Position numbers and translations under genes: made by a program
Shown here: positions 1 to 5,026 of the stretch, one piece after another
Layout: each line of letters begins with the position of its first letter
Position numbering within the stretch: the first letter of the stretch is position 1
The notes under the pieces: model-generated
What the model was told of the DNA's origin: nothing
Databases searched by the model: none
What the model saw: only the letters and a program-made list of their open reading frames with translations
From: Rhodospirillales bacterium
GTDB lineage: Bacteria > Pseudomonadota > Alphaproteobacteria > Reyranellales > Reyranellaceae
NCBI GenBank assembly: GCA_013205335.1
Contig: JABMNB010000213.1
Span: 1 to 5,026, forward strand
Direction: 5' to 3'
DNA: 5,026 nt

Positions 1-310
1 CGTCGTTGCAGAGCTGCAGTACCTGCTTCGGCGGTGCCGTGCCCTGTAAAAGCCAGTACTCGACGCCGCCGTCGCGCCCGTCGCCGCTGATGCAGCCTTC
101 GTCCTGATCCCTGGGTTTGTCGGCAAGGCCAAGGCGGACCTCGACAACAGAGAGAGGCGTGTCGGTGGGCGACCGGCCGGCATCGAATGTCTTCGCGACC
201 TTGCAGGCCGTGCGTTGCCCGCAGATCGCGGCGGTCTGCGCCGCATCGGGTGCGGCCAGCGCCGCCACGGGAAGCAGCGACAGGCCGGCCGCGAAGAGCA
301 CGGGCTTCAT
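1..310 (-). CDS. Small exported cysteine-containing protein, function unknown (C-terminus cut by window edge)
   Basis: The frame reads leftward from an ATG at 310-308 and stays open to the window edge, giving 103 codons with no stop. Residues 1-20 look like a Sec signal peptide: a Lys at position 3, a hydrophobic core (VLFAAGLSLLPVAALA) and an Ala-x-Ala cleavage site just before PDAAQ, so the mature protein should be periplasmic or secreted. Four cysteines (C30, C36, C73, C101) remain after cleavage, enough for two disulfides. I do not recognise the family. The start lies 5 nt after the dioxygenase stop and has only a weak purine-rich region (GGCGGG) upstream, which suggests translational coupling as the last visible gene of the leftward operon. 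It is the only non-enzyme there, so it may simply be a co-transcribed passenger. The signal peptide and in-register placement make it a convincing gene; its role is unknown. Confidence 0.75.
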   Translation of the reverse strand, partial: MKPVLFAAGLSLLPVAALAAPDAAQTAAICGQRTACKVAKTFDAGRSPTDTPLSVVEVRLGLADKPRDQDEGCISGDGRDGGVEYWLLQGTAPPKQVLQLCND

Positions 311-315
311 GGCGG

Positions 316-1194
316 CTAGCCCGCCAGGACGGTCTCGCCGACGATCTGGGTGCGATGCATCAGTCTGCGCAGGTTCTCGTCGAAGGAGTCGCGGCGATGC
401 ATGACACAGCGATTGTCCCACATCACCAGATCGCCCGCGCGCCACTTCTGGTACCAGGCGAACTTCTCCTGCGTCGCATGGGTCCAGATCGCGTCGAGCA
501 AAGCTTCGCTCTCCTCGACCTCCAGCCCGTGGACGTAGGCGCCGGGCCGGCGGCCGAGGAACAGCGCCTTGCGGCCGGTGACCGGGTGCAGGCGGACGAG
601 GGGATGCACGGCCCCCGGCGTGTGGCGCACGTCGACCGTGCGCTGGAAACCCTTGCGCAGTTCACCGGCCGAGTTGCGGCTGGAATCGTGGATGCAGGTC
701 TTGCCCTCGATCGCGCGCTTCAGCTCGGGCGTCAGCGTCTCGTAGGCGGCATACATGTTGAGGAAGCCGGTATTGCCGCTGTCGGCAGGCACTTCCAGTG
801 CGTAGAGCAGCGAGGCCCGCGGCGGCAGCGGATTGTAGGACATGTCGGTGTGCCAGACGAGTTCGTAGGAGCCGAGCCCGCCCATCTCCTTGCCGTCCTT
901 CTTGGCATTGGCGATCACCGCGACCCAGTCCACGGCTTCCGGGACGACGCCCGAATTGATGCGATCGAGGTTGGCGGCCCCAATCGGCACGCGGTCGAGC
1001 TCGCCGAAGCGGGCACTGAATTGCATCAGCATGCGGTCGTCGAGCTTCTGGCCCGAGAAGCGCAGCACCAGGTGCTCGGCCCAGGCGTCGGCGATGCGCG
1101 CAAACACCTCGTCGCTGACCGGCCGGGAGAGGTCGACGCCGTGGACGTCGGCGGCGAGGGCCGCACCGGTCGGCTGGATCCACAATTCGCTCAT
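316..1194 (-). CDS. TauD/TfdA-family Fe(II)/2-oxoglutarate-dependent dioxygenase
   Basis: This 292-aa cytoplasmic enzyme has the usual length for the family, which couples oxidative decarboxylation of 2-oxoglutarate to hydroxylation of a substrate, often an organic acid or sulfonate. The facial triad is complete: H115-x-D117 in WHTDMSY and the distal H266 in the WDNRCVMHRRD stretch. T142 lies 27 residues after the first His, and R277 and R281 lie 11 and 15 residues after the distal His; these spacings match the 2-oxoglutarate ligands (T126, R266) and the substrate-anion Arg (R270) of E. coli TauD. The TauD taurine contacts H70, D94 and N95 align with V69, Y110 and E111, so taurine is an unlikely substrate. 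In-frame ATGs exist upstream at 1269 and 1215, but the start at 1194 is chosen because conserved sequence begins right after it and AAGGAG sits 8 nt upstream. Only 13 nt separate it from the dehydrogenase gene, so it is in the same operon. The substrate is unknown. Confidence 0.92.
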   Translation of the reverse strand: MSELWIQPTGAALAADVHGVDLSRPVSDEVFARIADAWAEHLVLRFSGQKLDDRMLMQFSARFGELDRVPIGAANLDRINSGVVPEAVDWVAVIANAKKDGKEMGGLGSYELVWHTDMSYNPLPPRASLLYALEVPADSGNTGFLNMYAAYETLTPELKRAIEGKTCIHDSSRNSAGELRKGFQRTVDVRHTPGAVHPLVRLHPVTGRKALFLGRRPGAYVHGLEVEESEALLDAIWTHATQEKFAWYQKWRAGDLVMWDNRCVMHRRDSFDENLRRLMHRTQIVGETVLAG

Positions 1195-1202
1195 CGGGAA
1201 CA

Positions 1203-1210
1203 CTCCTTCA
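1203..1210 (-). promoter_or_regulatory. Shine-Dalgarno of the dioxygenase gene, overlapping the dehydrogenase stop
   Basis: On the minus strand the TGA stop of the dehydrogenase runs straight into the ribosome-binding site (TGAAGGAG), followed by 8 nt and the ATG at 1194. The stop codon supplies the first bases of the AAGGAG. A terminating ribosome would therefore sit on the next gene's binding site, which favours translational coupling. This site also decides the dioxygenase start against the upstream in-frame ATGs. Confidence 0.75.
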
Positions 1211-1960
1211 TCCATGCATGGTGAGACCACCGGAGACGCTGATCGTCTGTCCGGTGATGAAGCTCGCATCGTCGCTGGCCAGGAAACAGACGGCCCCCGG
1301 AATATCCTCGGGCTGGCCGACGCGTTTCATGGGAATGGCGCCGACGAGGGCGGCGCGCACTTTCCGGCCGCGCTCGTCGTCGCCGGCGACGGCGGCCAGC
1401 AGCGGCGTGTCGGTCGGGCCGGGGCAGACCGCGTTCAGGGTGATACCCTTGCGCGCGACCTCGCGTGCCACCGTCTTGGTGAAGGCGATGATGCCGCCCT
1501 TGCAGGCGGAATAGACGGCTTCCTGCGAGGAGCCGACACGGCCGGCGTCCGAGGCGATGTTGACGATGCGGCCGCTGCCGCGCGCCACCATGGTCTTCAG
1601 CACGAAGTGGCTCATGTTGAGCGGTCCGCGCAGGTTGATGGCGATCAGCTGGTCCCACAGGTCGGGCGTGGTGTCGACGAAGTTGGCGAAGCGGTCCCAG
1701 CCGGCGTTGTTGACCAGGATGTCGGTCGGCCCGACGCTGCGCTCGAAGCCGGCGATCGCCGCGCCGACCGCCTCGTAATCGGCGATGTCGACACCGGAAG
1801 CATGGCCGCCGATCTCCCCGGCAATCTTCTGCGCGCCGTCGAGATTCTTGTCGAATACCCCGACACGGGCGCCGTAGCCCGCGAAGCGACGGCAGATCGC
1901 GCCGCCGATCGCCCCGGCACCACCGGTCACGATGACGTTCTTCCCATCCAGTCCGCGCAT
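1208..1960 (-). CDS. Short-chain dehydrogenase/reductase, BadH-like (NAD-dependent hydroxyacyl-CoA or alcohol dehydrogenase)
   Basis: This 250-aa classical SDR oxidises a secondary alcohol to a ketone, or the reverse. The glycine-rich nucleotide motif TGGAGAIG is at residues 12-19, D37 at the end of the second strand (VFDKN) favours NAD over NADP, and NNAG is at 84-87. The catalytic set N109, S137, Y150 and K154 (YSACK) is complete, followed by PGPTDT at 180-185. The phrases NNAGWD, VNIASDAGRVGSS, VCPGPTDT and the C-terminal SGGLTM resemble, from memory, BadH of Rhodopseudomonas palustris, the 2-hydroxycyclohexanecarboxyl-CoA dehydrogenase of anaerobic benzoate degradation. The resemblance supports the subfamily but not that exact substrate, since no other bad gene is visible and an oxygen-dependent dioxygenase lies next door. 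The start at 1960 has AGGAG 6 nt upstream and the gene lies 12 nt after the crotonase stop. FabG-type or other 3-hydroxyacyl-CoA dehydrogenase activity remains possible. Confidence 0.93.
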   Translation of the reverse strand: MRGLDGKNVIVTGGAGAIGGAICRRFAGYGARVGVFDKNLDGAQKIAGEIGGHASGVDIADYEAVGAAIAGFERSVGPTDILVNNAGWDRFANFVDTTPDLWDQLIAINLRGPLNMSHFVLKTMVARGSGRIVNIASDAGRVGSSQEAVYSACKGGIIAFTKTVAREVARKGITLNAVCPGPTDTPLLAAVAGDDERGRKVRAALVGAIPMKRVGQPEDIPGAVCFLASDDASFITGQTISVSGGLTMHG

Positions 1961-1965
1961 GATCG

Positions 1966-1975
1966 GCTCCTGTCA
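1966..1975 (-). promoter_or_regulatory. Shine-Dalgarno of the dehydrogenase gene, abutting the crotonase stop
   Basis: On the minus strand the crotonase TGA stop is followed after one base by AGGAG, then six bases and the ATG at 1960. The arrangement mirrors that at the dehydrogenase/dioxygenase junction and supports translational coupling along the leftward operon. Confidence 0.7.
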
Positions 1976-2785
1976 GATCGGCGAATACGGATCGAACTTG
2001 GGCTTGCGCTTCTCGAGGTGCGAAGCGAGGCCTTCCTTCACTTCCGGTCCGAGGAAGCCCAGCATTTCGAGGCCGAGCGAGGTGTCGAAGGTGGGCCCCA
2101 TCATGCGCAGCCAGTTGTTGAGCGCATATTTGGTGAAGCGGATGGAGGTCTGGGCGCCCTCAGCGAGCTTGGTGGCGACCTCCAGCCCCTTGGCCTCGAG
2201 CTGGTCGTCCTCGACGCAGAGCGAGACCAGACCGATCTTCTCGGCCTCCTCGCCGTCGATCGCCTCGCAGAGCAGGAGGTAGTATTTGGCCTTGGCCATG
2301 CCGCAGAGGAGCGGCCAGACGATGCAGGCATGGTCGCCGGCGGCGACGCCGAGCCGGGTGTGACCGTCGATGATCTTGGCCTTCTTCGAGGCGATCGACA
2401 CATCGGCCAGGATGCCGGCGACGAGGCCGGCACCGACGGCGGGACCGCGCATGGTGCTGACGATCGGCTTGGAGCAGTTGATGACGTTGTAGACGATGTC
2501 GCGCGCTTCCTTCCAGGTGCGCAGGAGTGCGTTGTAGTCCCGGATGTTGTTTTCGATGATGTCGAAATCGCCGCCGGCCGAGAACACCTTGCCGCCGGCG
2601 CCCTGGATGATCACGCAGTTGACGGTGTCGTCACCGTCGATGTCGCGCCAAACATCGACCAGCTCGCGGTGCATGATCGCGTCGGTCGCGTTGTACTTTT
2701 CCGGGCGGTTCATCGTGACTCGCAGCACGAGGGGGTGCGGCCGATCGAACAGCAGGCGCTGGTAGCGGCTTTGCCAGTTTGACAT
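1973..2785 (-). CDS. Atypical crotonase-fold (enoyl-CoA hydratase/isomerase superfamily) protein with a His/Asp active-site pair
   Basis: This 270-aa protein has the normal length of the crotonase superfamily. Family landmarks include MNRPEKYNA at 25-33, the oxyanion-hole region FSAGGDF at 68-74, RGPAVGAGLVAG at 113-124, IGLV at 184-187 and a C-terminal KRKPKF. The two catalytic glutamates of rat enoyl-CoA hydratase (E144, E164) align with V122 and H142, so ordinary water addition to enoyl-CoA is doubtful. The segment DGHTRLGVAAGDHA (140-153) instead places H142 and D151 nine residues apart and is followed by VWP. As I recall, 6-oxocamphor hydrolase has the same spacing for its H145/D154 pair and the same VWP, and it cleaves a C-C bond in a beta-diketone. 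The start at 2785 has GGAGGAG a few bases upstream. It is first in the leftward operon, just before the dehydrogenase. CoA-thioester hydrolase or isomerase activity is an alternative. The family is certain; the reaction is inferred. Confidence 0.93.
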   Translation of the reverse strand: MSNWQSRYQRLLFDRPHPLVLRVTMNRPEKYNATDAIMHRELVDVWRDIDGDDTVNCVIIQGAGGKVFSAGGDFDIIENNIRDYNALLRTWKEARDIVYNVINCSKPIVSTMRGPAVGAGLVAGILADVSIASKKAKIIDGHTRLGVAAGDHACIVWPLLCGMAKAKYYLLLCEAIDGEEAEKIGLVSLCVEDDQLEAKGLEVATKLAEGAQTSIRFTKYALNNWLRMMGPTFDTSLGLEMLGFLGPEVKEGLASHLEKRKPKFDPYSPI

Positions 2786-2862
2786 GAACTCTCCTCCGTT
2801 GGCGGGAGCCTAGCATGACCAAAGCAGGCGGTGGATCGCCGGGTCCGCAGGGAGGAAATGGC

Positions 2863-2880
2863 ATGCCGATTGCGTCGTGA
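2863..2880 (+). other. Possible five-codon leader ORF (MPIAS) upstream of the binding-protein gene
   Basis: GGAGG at 2851-2855 lies 7 nt before an ATG that opens the frame M-P-I-A-S followed by TGA. This ribosome-binding site is better than that of the main gene, and its stop lies 6 nt before the first GGTCGACC palindrome. It is out of frame with the binding-protein gene. It could be a leader peptide or upstream ORF, but an element this short can occur by chance, and whether it is even transcribed depends on an unknown promoter. Confidence 0.2.
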
Positions 2881-2885
2881 GCAGC

Positions 2886-2915
2886 GGGTCGACCGACTTT
2901 GGGGAGGGTCGACCG
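2886..2915. repeat. Two palindromic GGTCGACC sites in direct 20-bp register
   Basis: The 10-mer GGGTCGACCG occurs at 2886-2895 and again at 2906-2915, exactly 20 bp apart, or about two helical turns. The inner 8 bases (2887-2894 and 2907-2914) are perfect palindromes, so at DNA level they could bind a dimeric regulator on one helix face, and at RNA level the two copies can pair with each other as an 8-bp stem with a 12-nt loop. No U-tract follows, so it is not an intrinsic terminator. GTCGAC alone is common in this window inside genes, which weakens the case, but I found the full GGTCGACC only here. Confidence 0.45.
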
Positions 2916-2947
2916 GAAGAGCACTACGGGAAGCAAAGGGGTCGGCC

Positions 2948-4516
2948 ATGCGAGCGATGAAGTGGGCTTTTGGGGCCGCGGCGACGGCGCTGCTTGCGCT
3001 TTCTGCACAGGGACAGGCGCAGACCATCCGTGCGGTCATGCATGCCGACATCAAGATCATCGATCCGATCTGGACCTCGGCCTACAACGTCCGCAATTAC
3101 GGCTACATGGTCTACGACACGCTGCTGGCCATGGACGAGAACCTCGCCGTGCAGCCGCAGATGCTCGAAGGCTGGAAGATCAGCGACGACAAGCTCACCT
3201 ACACCTTCACCCTGCGCGACGGGCTCAAGTTCCACGACGGTGCGCCGGTCACGTCTGCGGACTGCATTGCCTCCCTGCGGCGCTGGGCGCCCAAGGACGC
3301 GATGGGCCAGAAGCTCTTTTCGCTGGTGAAGGAGCTGAAGCCGGTCGACGACAAGACCTTCGCGATGGTGCTGACGGAGCCCTATGGCCTTGTGCTGGAA
3401 TCGCTGGGCAAGCCCAGCTCCACCGTGCCCTTCATCATGCCCAAGCGTGTCGCCGATACGCCAAACAACGTGCAGATCAGCGATCCCACCGGCTCGGGCC
3501 CGTTCGTCTTCCGCAAGGACCTGTGGCGGCCCGGCGAAAAGACGGTCTACGACAAGTTCAAGGACTACAAGCCGCGCAGCGAGCCGGCCTCGGGGCTGGC
3601 CGGCGGCAAGGTGGTCAATGTCGACCGGGTCGAATGGCTCAACATCACCGATGCCCAGACGGCGGTGAACGCGCTGCTGAATGGCGAAATCGACTATATC
3701 GACCAGCCCGAGATCGAGCTTCTGCCGCTGCTCGCCAAGGACAAGAACATCGTCCTCGGCACCTACAACAAGCTCGGAGGTCAGATGAACCTCCGCTTCA
3801 ACACGCTGCACAAGCCGTTCGACAATGCCAGGATCCGCCAGGCCGCGCTCTATGCCCTGAACCAGAAGGATTTCCTGATCGCGGGCTTCGGCGACGAAAA
3901 ATACTACAAGGAATGCAAGGCGCTGTTCATCTGCGGCACGCCGTTCGCCACCGACAGGGGCTTCGAGGACAAGCTGAACTCCGACTTCGCCAAGTCGAAG
4001 GAGATCCTCAAACAGGAGGGCTACGACGGCACGCCCGTCGTGCTGCTCTATGCCACCGACACCCAGACCGGCCGGCTGTCGCCGATCGTCAAGTCGCTGC
4101 TGGAGCGCGGCGGCTTCACCGTCGACATGCAGGCGATGGACTGGCAGACCGTGCTGTCGCGGCGCACGCGCAAGGAGGCGCCGGACAAGGGCGGGTGGCA
4201 CGCCTTCATCACCACCTGGGTGTCGGCCGACCTGCTCGATCCGATCATGATGTCCTACATCGCGGCCACCTGCGAAAAGGCCAACGTCGGCTGGCCGTGC
4301 GACCCGCAGATCGAGAAGCTGCGCGATGCGTTCTCCCGCGCGACCACCGAGGCCCAGCGCAAGGAGCTGGCGATCGCCATCCAGGTGCGCGCGTCAGAGT
4401 ATCCGATGTATGCCAATCTCGGCCAGTACATCATGCCCGTCGCCATGCGCACCACGATCACCGACCAGCTGGCCGGGCCGGTGCCGATGTTCTGGAACAT
4501 GAAGAAGAAGCAATAG
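2948..4516 (+). CDS. ABC-transporter periplasmic solute-binding protein, family 5 (peptide/opine/nickel type)
   Basis: This 522-aa protein has the typical length of SBP_bac_5 binding proteins (DppA/OppA/DdpA relatives), which capture a solute in the periplasm and deliver it to an ABC importer. Residues 1-25 form a signal peptide: basic start, an Ala/Leu core (AFGAAATALLALSA) and likely cleavage near GQA/QT. The family signature region is at 85-112 (YTFTLRDGLKFHDGAPV and the following residues). GSGPFVF at 182-188 and FDNARIRQAALYALN at 291-305 are further landmarks. C323/C329 and C442/C451 could form disulfides. The frame stays open upstream to a GTG at 2831, but that extension is Arg-rich and would bury the signal peptide, so the ATG at 2948 with AAAGGGG six bases upstream is preferred; a second ATG at 2957 is possible. 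It leads the rightward unit, 37 nt before an amidohydrolase. Permease and ATPase genes are not in the window. The ligand cannot be predicted. Confidence 0.93.
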   Translation: MRAMKWAFGAAATALLALSAQGQAQTIRAVMHADIKIIDPIWTSAYNVRNYGYMVYDTLLAMDENLAVQPQMLEGWKISDDKLTYTFTLRDGLKFHDGAPVTSADCIASLRRWAPKDAMGQKLFSLVKELKPVDDKTFAMVLTEPYGLVLESLGKPSSTVPFIMPKRVADTPNNVQISDPTGSGPFVFRKDLWRPGEKTVYDKFKDYKPRSEPASGLAGGKVVNVDRVEWLNITDAQTAVNALLNGEIDYIDQPEIELLPLLAKDKNIVLGTYNKLGGQMNLRFNTLHKPFDNARIRQAALYALNQKDFLIAGFGDEKYYKECKALFICGTPFATDRGFEDKLNSDFAKSKEILKQEGYDGTPVVLLYATDTQTGRLSPIVKSLLERGGFTVDMQAMDWQTVLSRRTRKEAPDKGGWHAFITTWVSADLLDPIMMSYIAATCEKANVGWPCDPQIEKLRDAFSRATTEAQRKELAIAIQVRASEYPMYANLGQYIMPVAMRTTITDQLAGPVPMFWNMKKKQ

Positions 4517-4542
4517 GGCGCTCGCCGCCGACAAGAACCAAT

Positions 4543-4548
4543 AGGGGG
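4543..4548 (+). promoter_or_regulatory. Shine-Dalgarno supporting a TTG start
   Basis: AGGGGG lies 5 nt before TTG at 4554. An in-frame TAG at 4542-4544 rules out any earlier start. The next candidate, GTG at 4563, would be 14 nt from this site, too far for efficient initiation. TTG is therefore the better start for the amidohydrolase. Confidence 0.6.
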
Positions 4549-4553
4549 AAACG

Positions 4554-5026
4554 TTGACCATCGTGATTCACAATGCCGCCATCGTCACCGTCGACGATGC
4601 GGACAGCGTTCACTACAACGCCGCGGTCGCCATCGAGGGCGACCGCATCGCCGCGATCGGCCCGAGCGCCGACGTGCTGGCGAGCTATCCCGGGGCCGAG
4701 AAGATCGACGGCACGGGCAAGCTGGTGATGCCGGGCTTCGCCAACATCCACACGCATTTCACCATGACCCTGGCGCGCGGCGTGTTCGAGGATCTCTCGC
4801 CCTCGCACAAGCCGCCCTTCACCGGCGGCCTGTCGCCGATCCCGCTGCCCGAGATGACGCCCGACGAGCGCCGCGCCTTTGCCCTGCTGGGCGCGCTGGA
4901 GGCGCTGCGCAGCGGTACCACGCACGTGCTCGAGGACTCCAACGACGTCGACCACTACGCCGGGGCCCTGGCCGATACCGGCATGCGCTTCCTGCTGGCC
5001 GAGCGCGCCTACGACCGCATCGGCAC
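4554..5026 (+). CDS. Metal-dependent amidohydrolase, AtzA/TrzA/SsnA (cytosine deaminase-like) type, N-terminal part
   Basis: The first 157 codons of a longer gene are present; relatives are usually about 450-490 aa, so roughly two thirds are missing beyond the right edge. Enzymes of this group hydrolyse C-N bonds (deamination, amide or ring opening) or dechlorinate triazines, using a metal in a TIM barrel. The N-terminus shows the small beta-sandwich typical of the group: IHNAAIVTVDD at 5-15 and VAIEGDRIAAIG at 25-36. The barrel then opens at LVMPGFANIHTHF (57-69), where H66 and H68 are the first two metal ligands. EALRSGTTHVLEDS further on also fits the family. The remaining metal ligands and the substrate-binding residues are outside the window. 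It follows the binding-protein gene by 37 nt on the same strand, suggesting that it acts on the imported solute. The start is TTG, chosen from the ribosome-binding site and an upstream in-frame stop. Confidence 0.9.
   Translation, partial: MTIVIHNAAIVTVDDADSVHYNAAVAIEGDRIAAIGPSADVLASYPGAEKIDGTGKLVMPGFANIHTHFTMTLARGVFEDLSPSHKPPFTGGLSPIPLPEMTPDERRAFALLGALEALRSGTTHVLEDSNDVDHYAGALADTGMRFLLAERAYDRIG

Larger units (their letters stand above)
2786..2947. promoter_or_regulatory. Divergent intergenic control region
   Basis: These 162 bp separate the two divergent units and must contain both promoters unless one lies inside a gene. I see no convincing sigma-70 -35/-10 pair on either strand. Recognisable elements are a GGAGGAG ribosome-binding site for the crotonase gene on the left, a short leader-like ORF, two spaced palindromes, and an AAAGGGG ribosome-binding site (2935-2941) six bases before the binding-protein ATG on the right. 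No regulator gene is present in the window. Confidence 0.5.

Noticed and set aside
187..1224. Plus-strand open frame of 345 codons antisense to the dioxygenase gene
   Set aside because: Arg/Ala/His-rich composition with no motif, lying over a well-supported gene on the other strand; a compositional shadow.
1195..1269. Longer dioxygenase starting at ATG 1269 or 1215
   Set aside because: These starts lie inside the 3' end of the dehydrogenase gene, lack family similarity, and are bypassed by the good AAGGAG before ATG 1194.
890..2782. Plus-strand open frame of 630 codons antisense to the dioxygenase, dehydrogenase and crotonase genes
   Set aside because: Its translation is low-complexity (Asp/Ala/Gly/Val/Arg) with no recognisable domain, and it overlaps three genes with complete catalytic motifs. 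It is a by-product of GC-rich third positions.
2886..2915. Intrinsic terminator from the GGTCGACC stem
   Set aside because: There is no T-run after the stem, and it lies upstream of a gene's start rather than after a stop.
2831..2947. Upstream extension of the binding protein to a GTG start at 2831 or ATG at 2858
   Set aside because: It would add an Arg-rich leader before an obvious signal peptide, and the GGAGG before 2858 is only 2 nt from that ATG. It fits better with the out-of-frame ATG at 2863.
2924..4201. Minus-strand frame of 425 codons antisense to the binding-protein gene
   Set aside because: No domain or plausible ribosome-binding context, and it crosses the divergent promoter region; a compositional shadow.
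2899..4557. Plus-strand frame of 552 codons overlapping the binding-protein gene
   Set aside because: Arg/Gln/Gly-rich translation without family features, while the overlapping frame has a signal peptide and SBP family 5 signature.
4458..4955. Minus-strand frame of 165 codons antisense to the amidohydrolase
   Set aside because: The opposite strand carries a clear HxH metal motif and family N-terminus; this frame shows nothing recognisable.

Overview
The window is GC-rich, with strongly G/C-biased third codon positions and long antisense open frames of the kind such bias produces. Gene content points to an alphaproteobacterium, probably a metabolically versatile soil Rhizobiales or similar lineage. 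This is a family-level impression from the BadH-like dehydrogenase, the TauD/TfdA dioxygenase and the family 5 binding protein, not a species call.

Layout: two divergent transcription units flank a 162-bp intergenic region (2786-2947). Leftward (minus strand), four genes are tightly packed. They are an atypical crotonase-fold enzyme (1973-2785), a BadH-like short-chain dehydrogenase (1208-1960), a TauD/TfdA-type Fe(II)/2-oxoglutarate dioxygenase (316-1194) and a small exported cysteine-containing protein that runs off the left edge (1-310). The gaps are 12, 13 and 5 nt, and two of the ribosome-binding sites lie at or over the preceding stop codon, so this is almost certainly one operon with translational coupling. 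Rightward (plus strand), a family 5 ABC-transporter solute-binding protein (2948-4516) is followed after 37 nt by the N-terminal part of an AtzA/TrzA/SsnA-type amidohydrolase (4554 to the right edge), which uses a TTG start.

How the parts may work together (inference): the binding protein captures a small organic, probably nitrogen-containing, solute in the periplasm. The amidohydrolase would remove an amine or amide group. The dioxygenase, NAD-dependent alcohol dehydrogenase and crotonase-fold enzyme could then oxidise and cleave the carbon skeleton. The substrate cannot be read from the sequence. The most distinctive observation is that the crotonase-fold protein lacks both catalytic glutamates of enoyl-CoA hydratase. 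Instead it carries a His/Asp pair (H142, D151) with the spacing found in 6-oxocamphor hydrolase, a C-C bond hydrolase. With an alcohol dehydrogenase next to it, the pair resembles a 'make a ketone, then cleave the C-C bond' module, analogous in logic to BadH/BadI.

The divergent intergenic region holds two copies of the palindromic 8-mer GGTCGACC exactly 20 bp apart, a near copy overlapping the binding-protein ribosome-binding site, and a five-codon leader-like ORF with a good Shine-Dalgarno sequence. It is a plausible control region, but unproven. No RNA genes, CRISPR arrays, insertion sequences or convincing terminators were seen.
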